21,066 nt of DNA, taken from the NCBI GenBank assembly GCA_052389755.1, contig JBQTHP010000198.1:1-21066 (forward strand), written 5' to 3'. The position numbers were made by a program, and so were the translations under genes. The stretch comes from JBQTHP01 sp052389755. GTDB lineage: Bacteria > Pseudomonadota > Gammaproteobacteria > Steroidobacterales > Steroidobacteraceae. Of the stretch, positions 6,763 through 14,669 are shown one piece after another; the first letter of the stretch is position 1, and each line of letters starts with the position of its first letter. Below the pieces are notes generated by a model, which was not told the origin of the DNA, did not search any database, and worked only from the letters and a program-made list of their open reading frames with translations.

Positions 6763-7854
6763 ATGAGACGGATTCTCGATCGGTACATCCTGCGCGAGGT
6801 GCTCGCGAACTGGGCGGTGGTGACGGGCGTGCTGCTCGTGATCCTGCTCACGAACCAGATCGCGCGCGTCCTCGAGCGCGCGGCCGAGAATCAGTATCCG
6901 GAGCGGCTGGTTCTGGAGCTGATCGGGCTCGGTGCGCTGCAGAACCTGTCGGTGCTCGTGCCGGTGGGACTGCTGCTCGGCGTCGTGCTGGCGTTCGGTC
7001 GGCTGTATCACGACAGCGAGATGGCGGCGGCACTGTCCTGCGGCGTCGGTCGTTCCCGGATCTACGGCCCGGTCGCGGCGCTCGCGGTGGTGCTTGCCGC
7101 GATGCTCGCCTGGCTCACGCTCGATCTCGCCCCGCACGCCACGGCGCGTGCGCTCGCTTTGCGCAACGAAGCGGTGCAGTCGGGGCAGTTCTCGCCGATC
7201 GCGCCGGGCCGCTTCCGGACCTTCGGCGGAGGCAACGCGGTCGTGTACGCGGAAGGCGTCGATGCGGACGGGATGCTGACCGACGTGTTCGTCGAGCGTT
7301 CGCGCGCGCTTCACGTCGAGGTGGCGCTCGCCGAGCGGGCGCGTCACGCGGTCTCGCCCGACGGCATGACGCACACGATCACGCTGTTCGACGGCGAGCG
7401 CTTCGAAGGCATGCCCGGATCTCCACAGTTCCGGATCGTGCGCTTCGCCGAGCACATCGTGCCGGTGCGTGTGCCGCCGCTCGAAGACGGAATCACCAGC
7501 GTCGAATCGGCGCCGTCGAGCGAGCTGCTGCGATCGAGCGATCCGGAGCGCCGCGCCGAGTTTCACTGGCGGATCGCGCTTCCCGTGATGTGCCTCCTGC
7601 TGCCGCTGCTGGCCGTGCCGCTGTCGCGCCTGCGACCGCGGCAGGGACGCTTCGCGCGCGTGTGGCTCGCCGTGCTCGTGTATTTCGTCTACTCGAATCT
7701 CCTGTCGGCGGGCAAGGTGTGGCTCGCGCGAGGGGTCGTGCCGGAATGGGTGGGACTCTGGTGGACGCACGCGGCGATCGTGCTCGTCGCGCTCGGCGTC
7801 ATACTCGCGCCGCAGTGGGCGGCGCGCGCGCGTCACCGCGAGGCCGCGGTATGA
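6763..7854 (+). CDS. lptF: LPS export ABC transporter permease LptF
   Basis: 363-residue inner-membrane protein of the YjgP/YjgQ family. It pairs with LptG and the ATPase LptB to extract lipopolysaccharide from the inner membrane and pass it to LptC and LptA. The N-terminus MRRILDRYILREVLANWAVV is the typical LptF start, followed by three hydrophobic segments (about residues 14-36, 55-78 and 100-120). A periplasmic beta-jellyroll domain spans about 125-265, and three more membrane segments come before the C-terminus. The frame is open far upstream, but homology begins at the ATG at 6763. The stop overlaps the lptG ATG by four bases (ATGA). lptB is not in the window, which is usual. Confidence 0.95.
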   Translation: MRRILDRYILREVLANWAVVTGVLLVILLTNQIARVLERAAENQYPERLVLELIGLGALQNLSVLVPVGLLLGVVLAFGRLYHDSEMAAALSCGVGRSRIYGPVAALAVVLAAMLAWLTLDLAPHATARALALRNEAVQSGQFSPIAPGRFRTFGGGNAVVYAEGVDADGMLTDVFVERSRALHVEVALAERARHAVSPDGMTHTITLFDGERFEGMPGSPQFRIVRFAEHIVPVRVPPLEDGITSVESAPSSELLRSSDPERRAEFHWRIALPVMCLLLPLLAVPLSRLRPRQGRFARVWLAVLVYFVYSNLLSAGKVWLARGVVPEWVGLWWTHAAIVLVALGVILAPQWAARARHREAAV

Positions 7855-8918
7855 CGCTTCTGGATCGTTATCTGCTTCGCGCCGTGCTCGGCTCCGTGGC
7901 CCTTGTCATGACGGTGCTGCTGGTTCTGGGAGGCCTGTTTCTCTTCATCGGTCAGCAGGACGACATCGGCGTCGGCCGCTTCACCGCGATCGACGCGCTC
8001 TGGTTCGTGGCCCTCAATCTGCCGCAACAGGCGTGGGAGTTGCTGCCGATCGCAACCCTGATCGGCGCGCTCGTCGGACTCGGCTCCCTCGCCCGCGGCA
8101 GCGAGATCACGGTGATGCGCGCGTCCGGGATTTCCGTGTGGCGGCTCGCCCTCTCGACGCTCCTGGCGGGAGTCGTGTTGATCGCGATCGAGGTCGCGCT
8201 GGGGGAGTTCATCGCTCCGCCGCTGCAGCAGGCCGCCCGCCAGCAGAAAGCGTTCGACAAGTACACGAACGTGAGCTTCGGCAGCGGAGGCGGTGCATGG
8301 GTGCGCGACGGCAACCTCATCCTCAACGTCGCGGGCCAGTCCGGCAAGCGGCAGTTCGCCGGCATGACCGTGTTCGAGCTCGCTCCCGAACATCGGCTGC
8401 GCGCGATCGGCCGCGCGGCGCGTGCGACCGCGGACGACCGCCCCGTCTGGGTGCTCTCCGACTACACCGAGTCGCGCTTCACGCGCGATCGGGTTCTCAC
8501 ACGTGGCGCAGGCGAGCGCGTACTCGAATCGAACGTGAGCGCCGGGTTCCTGGGTCTCGCGGTTTCCGACCCGCGTCAGCTCGAGACCCAGGCCCTCTGG
8601 ACGCTGATTTCGTACTACCAGAGCAACAAGCTCGACGCGCGGCCGTATGTGTTCGCGTTCTGGTCGCGCATCGCGCGCACGCTGGCGATCGGATTCGCCG
8701 CGATCCTCGCCGTGCCCTTCGTTCTGGGCTCGTTGCGCTCCGCGGGCACGGGCGCGCGCACGCTGCTCGGACTCACTATCGGTATCATATTCTTTCTGGC
8801 TCAAAGGCTCATCGAGAGCGGCACTGTCGTCTTCGAGCTCGACCCCGTGGTCCTCGCATGGCTGCCGACGGCGCTGCTCGGTGTGATCGCTCTCACGCTG
8901 CTCGCACGGGCGCGGTAG
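7851..8918 (+). CDS. lptG: LPS export ABC transporter permease LptG
   Basis: 355-residue partner of LptF. It starts with MTLLDRYLLRAVLGSVALVM, then membrane segments near residues 15-38, 58-80 and 98-122. A periplasmic domain follows (about 125-265; ESNVSAGFLGLAVSDPRQLE belongs to its end). The last membrane helices include RIARTLAIGFAAILAVPFVLGSL and LLGLTIGIIFFLAQRLIES, the conserved LptG C-terminal pattern. It acts in the inner membrane in the LptB2FG complex. The start overlaps lptF by four bases, so the two are coupled. The last 26 bases overlap the 3' end of the convergent DoxX gene. Confidence 0.95.
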   Translation: MTLLDRYLLRAVLGSVALVMTVLLVLGGLFLFIGQQDDIGVGRFTAIDALWFVALNLPQQAWELLPIATLIGALVGLGSLARGSEITVMRASGISVWRLALSTLLAGVVLIAIEVALGEFIAPPLQQAARQQKAFDKYTNVSFGSGGGAWVRDGNLILNVAGQSGKRQFAGMTVFELAPEHRLRAIGRAARATADDRPVWVLSDYTESRFTRDRVLTRGAGERVLESNVSAGFLGLAVSDPRQLETQALWTLISYYQSNKLDARPYVFAFWSRIARTLAIGFAAILAVPFVLGSLRSAGTGARTLLGLTIGIIFFLAQRLIESGTVVFELDPVVLAWLPTALLGVIALTLLARAR

Positions 8919-9321
8919 CGCCCGCCGCGTGCTCATGCGCTCGTGCAGGCAGCAGTGCGAGTACGATGCTCGCGAGGATCAGGAATAGCGGATACTCCCA
9001 GCCGCCACCCTGATTGCTGAATACCCAACCATTGCCGGCGTGAGCCCAGCCTGCCCCGAGGAGGATCGGCACGAGCGCGAGGCTCACCGCGCGCGTCGCC
9101 ACGCCGGCGATCAGCAGCACGCCGCCGATCGCCTCGGCGGCGAACACGACGTATGCGAGCGGACCGGGCAGGCCGATCGATTCGAAGAATTGCGCCGTTC
9201 CGGGCAGGCCGTAAATAAAACCCTTCAGCACGACGCTGTGCGCGAGATACATGACTCCGAGCGTCACCCGCAGCAGCAGCGCGGCCGATCGAACCTGATT
9301 CATTTCGTTCATGATGTTCAT
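8893..9321 (-). CDS. DoxX family membrane protein
   Basis: 142-residue integral membrane protein with four hydrophobic segments. The DoxX pattern is seen in RVTLGVMYLAHSVVLKGFIYG, GTAQFFESIGLPGPLAYVVFAAE, GVLLIAGVATRAVSLALVPILLGA, and the tail PLFLILASIVLALLPAR. DoxX proteins are small quinone-linked or redox-associated membrane proteins; the substrate of this one is unknown. I chose the ATG at 9321 because it overlaps the rhodanese stop by four bases (ATGA); ATGs at 9312 and 9303 in the same frame are alternatives. The 3' end overlaps lptG by 26 bases on the opposite strand. Confidence 0.9.
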   Translation of the reverse strand: MNIMNEMNQVRSAALLLRVTLGVMYLAHSVVLKGFIYGLPGTAQFFESIGLPGPLAYVVFAAEAIGGVLLIAGVATRAVSLALVPILLGAGWAHAGNGWVFSNQGGGWEYPLFLILASIVLALLPARAHEHAAGATAPVRAA

Positions 9322-9680
9322 TTCTCGACCGTGAGGCCGGAATTCGTCCACGCGGGGAATCCGCCTTCCATCTCGATGACGTTGATGCCGTGGGCAGCGA
9401 GCTCCATCGCCGCGGCGGCTGCGAGCTTGCAGGTCTGGCTGTAGCAGTAGAGGACCGCCGGACGATCCTTGGGGATACCGTGCAGCGTGTGCCACTTGCC
9501 CTTCGGCAGGTTGACCGCGCCCGGCACGTGGCCCTGCGCGTAGTCGCTCGGCAGTCGCACGTCCACGACCGTTACCGGCTCGCCGCGCGTCAGCATGGCG
9601 TCGAGCTCGAACGGCCCGGTGGTGAATGCGACCTTCTGCGCGAAGAACTCGCGCGCTTGCTCCGGCGTCGATGCGTACAT
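9318..9680 (-). CDS. Single-domain rhodanese-like protein
   Basis: 120-residue rhodanese fold. The entry motif VVDVRLPSDYAQGHVPGAVN is at residues 38-57. The active-site loop is LYCYSQTC, with C79 in the usual catalytic position and a second cysteine at C84. The C-terminal motif is EMEGGFPAW, residues 103-111. Rhodaneses carry sulfane sulfur on the catalytic cysteine. An AGGAG Shine-Dalgarno lies 6 bases before the ATG, the clearest one in the window. It is the first gene of a coupled pair with DoxX, which suggests a shared redox or sulfur-related job at the membrane. It is divergent from a LysR-type gene that may once have controlled it. Confidence 0.93.
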   Translation of the reverse strand: MYASTPEQAREFFAQKVAFTTGPFELDAMLTRGEPVTVVDVRLPSDYAQGHVPGAVNLPKGKWHTLHGIPKDRPAVLYCYSQTCKLAAAAAMELAAHGINVIEMEGGFPAWTNSGLTVEK

Positions 9681-9784
9681 GTGTTGCTCCTCGAATGGCT
9701 TCAGTTCGCTCGGCCGGCGGGATTGCCGTCCGATGGAGCGACACCTTACGGGCCGCGCGCTCCGGGATAATCGGGTGTACGCGC
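9681..9784. promoter_or_regulatory. Divergent region rhodanese-doxX / LysR regulator
   Basis: 104 bases lie between the rhodanese ATG and the probable ancestral start of the LysR gene. The plus-strand hexamer GATAAT at 9766-9771 is 13 bases before the ATG at 9785 and is a fair -10 box for the regulator. I cannot point to a specific T-N11-A operator with confidence. Confidence 0.35.
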
Positions 9785-10711
9785 ATGGATCTCTTGCGCC
9801 CGGCGGATTAATGCCGCCTGTGCATCGGTGTGATCCGCGCGCCGCGCGCGTACCTTGCGAATCGTCAAACCGCTTTCGTGAGCAGACGGCGATGAGGTCG
9901 CAGTGTCACCGCGCTCGAAAAGCGGCTCGGTGTGCGTCTCCTGAACCGCACGACGCGCCGGCTGAGCCTCACCGAAGCCGGCTCAGAGCTCTATCGCAGG
10001 GCCTCCCAGGCGCTCGGGGAGCTCGAGGAGGCGGAGCTCGAAGTCACGCGCTACCAGGCCGAGCCGCGCGGCATGCTGCGAGTGTCCGCGCCGACGTCGT
10101 TCTCGCTCATGCATCTCGGGCCGTTGCTGCAACCCTTCCTGGCCCGTAATCCCGGGGTGCGCGTCAATCTGCAGCTCGACGACCGGCAGGTCGACATCAT
10201 CGAGGAGGGGTATGACCTTGCGATTCGGGTCGCACGCCTGAGCGACTCCGCACTCGTGGCGCAGAGGCTCGCTCCGGCGCGGCAGGTCGTGTGCGGGTCG
10301 CCGGCGTATCTCGCGAAACACGGCGTTCCGGAGCGTCCGGAAGATCTCGTGCGCCACAACTGCATCGTCTACACGTACGGACAGAGTCCGGGGAAGTGGC
10401 GCTTCCAGCCACCGAAACGGGGAGAAGAGATCGTCGTGCCGGTGCAGGGTTCGCTACAGACGAACAACGGCATGGTCGAGCGCGCCGCGGCGCTCGACGG
10501 AGTGGGCTTGTGCATGTTGCCTACGTTCTACGTCGGCGATGAGCTGCGCTCCGGCGCGCTGCGCGCCGTGCTCGCCGACTGCCCGCCGGTCGAGCTCGGC
10601 ATCTATGCGGTTTATCCGGAGCGCCGGAATCTGAGTCCGAAGGTGAGGGCGTACGTGGATTACCTTCGGGAGAAGTTTGGGGACAAGCCCTACTGGGATC
10701 GCGATCTCTGA
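9785..10711 (+). pseudogene. LysR-type transcriptional regulator with interrupted HTH domain
   Basis: From 9932 to 10711 the frame encodes a good LysR C-terminus: RLLNRTTRRLSLTEAG, the linker helix, and a full effector domain (LRVSAPTSFSLMHLGPLL, VNLQLDDRQVDIIEEGYDLAIRV, CMLPTFYVGDEL). Reading back, GRSVTALEKRLGVRLLNRTT continues the HTH until a TGA at 9893-9895. Further back in the same frame an ATG at 9785 gives MDLLRPAD and then TAA at 9809-9811. From that ATG to the stop is 309 codons, the normal LysR length. Removing one G near 9896 and adding one base near 9886 would restore VSQTAMSRSVTALEKRLG, a typical recognition helix. So this is probably a decayed gene, or the sequence has errors. 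A GTG at 9932 could yield only a 259-residue protein without DNA binding. Confidence 0.75.
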
Positions 10712-10719
10712 GCGACTCT

Positions 10720-10808
10720 GGCTTCCGCCTTCCGGTCAGAGGGTCACCGCCAGCGCCGGGTTTCGCGCTCGTCTCCGGCCGGAAGGGAGAAGGCGGAAGG
10801 CGGAAGCC
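10720..10808. repeat. Dispersed palindromic element, copy A
   Basis: The left arm GGCTTCCGCCTTCCGG (10720-10735) is matched on the right by CCGGAAGG (10779-10786) and GGCGGAAGCC (10799-10808), with 12 extra bases of the same repeat type between them. The 43-base middle section after the left arm matches copy B (20448-20540) at about 34 positions and has its own small stem, AGCGC with GCGCT. It fills almost all of the 97 bases between the convergent LysR and asparaginase genes, so it could act as a terminator on both strands, although no T-run follows. Confidence 0.85.
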
Positions 10809-11762
10809 TCAGCGGTAGATCGCTATCTCCCGTCGTCCCGCGGACTTCACTCCCCGGAACATCCCCTCGGTGTTGAACTCCATCACGACGTTGCCGCGGG
10901 CATCGAGTGCGACCACGCCGCCTGTTCCTCCGAGCTTGCGCAACTTGTCCTGGATGACCTCGCGCGCTGCCTGCTGAAGCGGAACGCGAGCGTACGCGAC
11001 CCGCGCGCAGATGTCGTGCGCCACCACGGCACGGATGAAGTACTCGCCGTGGCCGGTCGCCGACACGGCGCAGCTCGAATTGTCCGCGTAAGTGCCGGCG
11101 CCGATGATCGGTGAGTCCCCGACACGGCCGAAGCGTTTGTTCTCCATGCCGCCCGTGGAGGTCGCGGCGGCCAGATTGCCGTTCGCATCGAGCGCGACCG
11201 CGCCGACGGTGCCGATGACGCGAGCCTTCGCGCGCTCGAGCTGGAGCTTGCGGTGCTCGGTGTGGAAATAGGTGTTCGCAACGAGCGTCACGCCGTTTTC
11301 GAGCGCGAACTCCTCCGCTCCGGCGCCGATCAGCATGACGTGCACCGATTTCTCCATCACCAGGCGCGCGAGCAGAATCGGATTCTTCACGTGCGACACG
11401 CCTGCCACGGAGCCCGCCTGCAGCGTGCGGCCGTCCATCAGCGACGCATCGAGCTCCGCGAGCCCGTCGTGATTGAGCACGGCGCCGCGGCCGGCGTTGA
11501 ATTGCGGGTCGTCCTCGAGAATCCGCACCACTTCGACCACGGCATCGAGGCTCGAGCCGCCACGCTCGAGGATCGCGAAGCCGGCATCGAGCGCCGCGTC
11601 GAGTCCGGCCCGATAGGCCTTCTCCCTGTCCGCGGACATTTCCGCTCGCGGCATGGCGCCGGCGCCTCCATGGATGACGAGCACGGGTTGTGTGCGGTCC
11701 GCGGCGCGCGCAGCGGGCGCGAGCGCGACGATGCCGACGACTGCGAGAGCGATGAGCTTCAT
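10809..11762 (-). CDS. Isoaspartyl peptidase / L-asparaginase (Ntn hydrolase, T2), secreted
   Basis: 317 residues. Residues 1-21 form a signal peptide (MKLIALAVVGIVALAPAARA), so the enzyme should be periplasmic. The mature part has the plant-type asparaginase pattern: VLVIHGGAGA near the N-terminus, FNAGRGAVLN, and LDASLMDG. The autocleavage site is G184-T185 in RVIGTVGAVALD, with T203 in the conserved TSTGGM loop. The proenzyme cleaves itself before T185, which becomes the nucleophile that hydrolyses beta-aspartyl dipeptides and L-asparagine. The ATG overlaps the DUF4340 stop by four bases (ATGA), so it is the last gene of the ABC cassette. The functional link to the cassette is unknown. Confidence 0.93.
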   Translation of the reverse strand: MKLIALAVVGIVALAPAARAADRTQPVLVIHGGAGAMPRAEMSADREKAYRAGLDAALDAGFAILERGGSSLDAVVEVVRILEDDPQFNAGRGAVLNHDGLAELDASLMDGRTLQAGSVAGVSHVKNPILLARLVMEKSVHVMLIGAGAEEFALENGVTLVANTYFHTEHRKLQLERAKARVIGTVGAVALDANGNLAAATSTGGMENKRFGRVGDSPIIGAGTYADNSSCAVSATGHGEYFIRAVVAHDICARVAYARVPLQQAAREVIQDKLRKLGGTGGVVALDARGNVVMEFNTEGMFRGVKSAGRREIAIYR

Positions 11763-12760
11763 GAAGACTTGGTCAGCAGCTCTTCCAGCGGCCGGAAGAT
11801 CGCATCGTACTTGTAGCCGGGAACCTCGAACTCCCATCCCGCCAGGCGCGCGTTCAGGCTGTCGGCCTCGGCCGCGGTTTCCTTCGCGCTCGATTCCGCT
11901 CGAGCGGTGAGGTAATGGCGTTCGCCATCCTTGCGCCCGGACACCTCGAGCGCAAGACCGTCGAACGTGAGGAACTTCGCCGTGATGAGCGTCCGCGGAT
12001 CCACCACTTCCTTCGGCACGCGCCGGACGTCGTCGAGCATGAGGCTCGCGAGCGCGGTTGCCGCGCCGTTCGCGGCGCTCGGGGCCGAGAGCGCTCGGCC
12101 CTTCGGCACGCCGGTGACGACGAAGTCGGTCTGGTCCCTGGCGGCGCGCGTGACCGTGTACTCGAGTCCTCCGGGCGGATGAATGCTCACTTCGCGGATC
12201 CGGTCCTGCGGGATGTCGAGAAGCGTGCGATCGATCCAGCGCTGCGAGTCCGGTTCGAGGTTGAGCTGCGGTTTCGCGAGCAGGCTCTGCTCGGTCTGCG
12301 GCACGCGGACGTAGCTCGACTTCGTGCCTGCGGGCTTGCCCACGATCAACGTGAAGGATTGCTTCGGAGCGATCACCTCGACCAATGTGCCCGTGCCCTG
12401 CGGCGCAACGATGTCCTCGACGCCGAGGCGGGAGTAGCTCTCCGGCGCTCGGGTCTTCTCCTCCAGCACCTCGAGTGCCGCAAGATCGAGCAGCAGCTTG
12501 CGGATGCGACCGGAGTCCGCACGGTATTCGCGCTCGGCGACGATCCAGTCGGCGGCGCGCTTGCGCAGCGTGACGCGCGAGCCGTCGCTTTTCGACAGGC
12601 GCACTTCGGTTACGGCATTCACCTCCTGCGAGAGGCCCGGCAGTACCCGGTCGCCGGCGAGCGTCGCGCGATCCAGATGGCGCTGCGAGGAGAGATAAAC
12701 CGCACCGGCGATCACGAGAATCGCCGCGATGGCGAGCCACAGAACGCGGCGGCTCGTCAC
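11759..12760 (-). CDS. DUF4340 domain protein, membrane-anchored
   Basis: 333 residues starting at a GTG (12760) that overlaps the GldG-like stop by four bases (GTGA). An N-terminal membrane anchor (VLWLAIAAILVIAGAVYLSS, residues 6-25) is followed by a periplasmic region with the DUF4340 pattern: VTEVRLSKSDGSRVTLRKRA, ADSGRIRKLLLDLAALEVLE and SLLAKPQLNLEPDSQRWID. The C-terminal half repeats a similar fold and ends with VPGYKYDAIFRPLEELL. DUF4340 proteins are usually encoded beside GldG-like ABC auxiliary proteins, as here; their biochemical role is not established. A longer in-frame start at 12814 would lie inside the upstream gene and has no homology. Confidence 0.88.
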   Translation of the reverse strand: MTSRRVLWLAIAAILVIAGAVYLSSQRHLDRATLAGDRVLPGLSQEVNAVTEVRLSKSDGSRVTLRKRAADWIVAEREYRADSGRIRKLLLDLAALEVLEEKTRAPESYSRLGVEDIVAPQGTGTLVEVIAPKQSFTLIVGKPAGTKSSYVRVPQTEQSLLAKPQLNLEPDSQRWIDRTLLDIPQDRIREVSIHPPGGLEYTVTRAARDQTDFVVTGVPKGRALSAPSAANGAATALASLMLDDVRRVPKEVVDPRTLITAKFLTFDGLALEVSGRKDGERHYLTARAESSAKETAAEADSLNARLAGWEFEVPGYKYDAIFRPLEELLTKSS

Positions 12761-14667
12761 GGCGTCGCCTCGTGCTCGCGCACGACGATCGCCGTGCGGC
12801 GGCGTTTGCGCCATACCGCCCCGAGCAGCGCAAACACGGCGAGAATCAGCGGTACGATGACGATGTTCAGGACCTTCACCGTGTTGCCCAGGCGGCGGAT
12901 GTCCTGCTCGAGCCCGAGGCGCACGTCCCGAAGGTCTTTGCGAATGCGCAGCTTCTGCTGCTGGAAGCGCGCGAGCTCGCCCTGCTGCTCAGGCGTCAGG
13001 ATCAGGGCGGACTGATCGTTGCGACCGGACTCGAGCTGCGTGAGCTTCTCCTCGGTGGCGCGCAGCTCCGCTTCGAGCTCCTGCTCCTTCGCGCGGAACC
13101 GATCCTCCGCCTTGATCCGCAGATCGTCCACGCGATCGAACGGGCGGGTGAACGCCGCCCGGCCGCGCACGCTGATGAGATCGGTGCTCCCCGCGAGATT
13201 GTCGAGCGCGTTCAGCGCGAAATCGCCGTTGTTCGCCCAGGCCTGCGCGAGGCGCTGCCCGAAGAAATTCTGCTGGCGCACCCAGAGATAGTCGGCGAGC
13301 ACGTCGGTGTCGGCGACGACGATGAGGTTCAGCGGCTTGACGGAAGCCTTGAGCGGCGCTTCACCGCCCGCAGGTGTGACGCCTCCGGGCGGGCCGTTCG
13401 GGAATGCACTGCGCACGTCGCCCGTGACGCGCGCTGCGAAGGTGTAGCGTTCGCCGGTGGGCTTGAAGCCGTCGCGAAGCGTCTGCGGATCGAACAGCAT
13501 GGCGAAGCGCTCGACGGGAACCGGCGCCGCCTGCGTGCTCGACTGCAGAAGCGGCTCGAACTTCAGTTTCGAGGGCGGCTGCTTCGCCTGACTGACCGCG
13601 CCCGTGGTGGCAAGGTTGATACTGGAAAGCCCTGCCGTCGTCACGTCCTTGCCGCTGAACGCCGAGTCGGTGAGACCGAGGATGCCGAGGTGTCGCACGG
13701 GGGCTTCGCCCTGACGCATCGTTACCGTAAGCGCGTAGTCGAGATCGCCGATGACCTGGCGCGGATCGAACTCGACGCCCCATGCACGGAACAGCGTGCC
13801 GAGTTGCGAGGAGCGATCGGCCGTCATGGCCGCCATCGGATTGCCGGGGTCGGCGCCGGTCTGATCCTGCTCCGCGAGAGGATCGACGAACACGAGCACG
13901 CGTCCGCCGCGCAGCGCGTACTGGTCGATCGCGAACTGGGCTGCCGGCGGGAGCTCCTTCGGATGCACGATGACGAGCACGTCGACGTCGGTGTCCACCT
14001 TCGTGAGCGTCGTCGCGAGCTGGCGCACCGTGAAGAGCTGCTCCGCCTGAGACGCGACCACCCACGGCTCGCGCATCTGGCCGGACATCGGATCGAAACT
14101 GGCGCTCATCGGCAGGCTCGACAGCCATCCGATCACCGGTTTTTTCGGGTTGCCGAGCTGGTAGATGAGCTTGGCGACGTCGTACTCGAGGAACTCCTCC
14201 TTGCCCGGGTCGAAGAACTCGATGACGGCGCGACCGTCCGTGGAATTAGTCCCCGCCAATCCGAAGTAGAGCGAGGAGCCGGACGCTCCGAAAGGAACCG
14301 GTCGCACGCCGAGCTCGGACGCCCGGTCCTCGTTCTCGGAAAACGGCTCTGGATCGATCACGTTCAGGCGCAGCTTGCCGCCTGAGCGTGCCGCGAGCTC
14401 CTCCAGAAACTCCTGCACACGGTGGCCGTACGTGCGCAGCTGTGGCAGCTGCGTGGCCGCCTCGGGTGTGAAGAAGAAATAGAGGTTAACGGGCTCCCCG
14501 AGATTCTTCAGGATCCGTTCCGTGCCCGGAGCGGTGGTGTAGAGATTGTTTTCGGTGAGGTCGATGCGCCAGCCGCGCAGCACATGTCCGAAGAGGATCG
14601 TGAGCCCGATGAAGAGTGCCGCGAGCGCGAGCAGCGCACCGCCGCCGAGAGTGGAGCGTTTCGTCAT
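12757..14667 (-). CDS. GldG-like ABC transporter auxiliary protein
   Basis: 636 residues. A membrane segment near the N-terminus (about residues 9-30) is followed by RIDLTENNLYTTAPGTERILKNL, the start of the GldG/ABC-auxiliary domain, and by VNLYFFFTPEAATQLPQLRTYG. The central region has a Rossmann-like periplasmic domain with VDVLVIVHPKELPPAAQFAIDQYALRGG split as VDVLVIVHPKELPP and FAIDQYALRGGRVLVFVDP. A coiled coil runs at about residues 535-595 (rich in E, K, R, Q) before a last membrane helix (NIVIVPLILAVFALLGAVW) and a basic tail. In Bacteroidetes, GldG works with GldF and GldA in gliding; the proteobacterial family is common in non-gliding cells. The frame is open upstream to 15129, but homology and the signal-anchor begin at 14667, two bases after the permease stop. 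Confidence 0.88.
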   Translation of the reverse strand: MTKRSTLGGGALLALAALFIGLTILFGHVLRGWRIDLTENNLYTTAPGTERILKNLGEPVNLYFFFTPEAATQLPQLRTYGHRVQEFLEELAARSGGKLRLNVIDPEPFSENEDRASELGVRPVPFGASGSSLYFGLAGTNSTDGRAVIEFFDPGKEEFLEYDVAKLIYQLGNPKKPVIGWLSSLPMSASFDPMSGQMREPWVVASQAEQLFTVRQLATTLTKVDTDVDVLVIVHPKELPPAAQFAIDQYALRGGRVLVFVDPLAEQDQTGADPGNPMAAMTADRSSQLGTLFRAWGVEFDPRQVIGDLDYALTVTMRQGEAPVRHLGILGLTDSAFSGKDVTTAGLSSINLATTGAVSQAKQPPSKLKFEPLLQSSTQAAPVPVERFAMLFDPQTLRDGFKPTGERYTFAARVTGDVRSAFPNGPPGGVTPAGGEAPLKASVKPLNLIVVADTDVLADYLWVRQQNFFGQRLAQAWANNGDFALNALDNLAGSTDLISVRGRAAFTRPFDRVDDLRIKAEDRFRAKEQELEAELRATEEKLTQLESGRNDQSALILTPEQQGELARFQQQKLRIRKDLRDVRLGLEQDIRRLGNTVKVLNIVIVPLILAVFALLGAVWRKRRRTAIVVREHEATP

Positions 14668-14669
14668 GG

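Noticed and set aside
12772..14385. Long plus-strand frame opposite the GldG-like gene
   Set aside because: Arg/Glu/His-rich shadow with no recognisable motif; the minus-strand protein has signal-anchor, domain and operon support.
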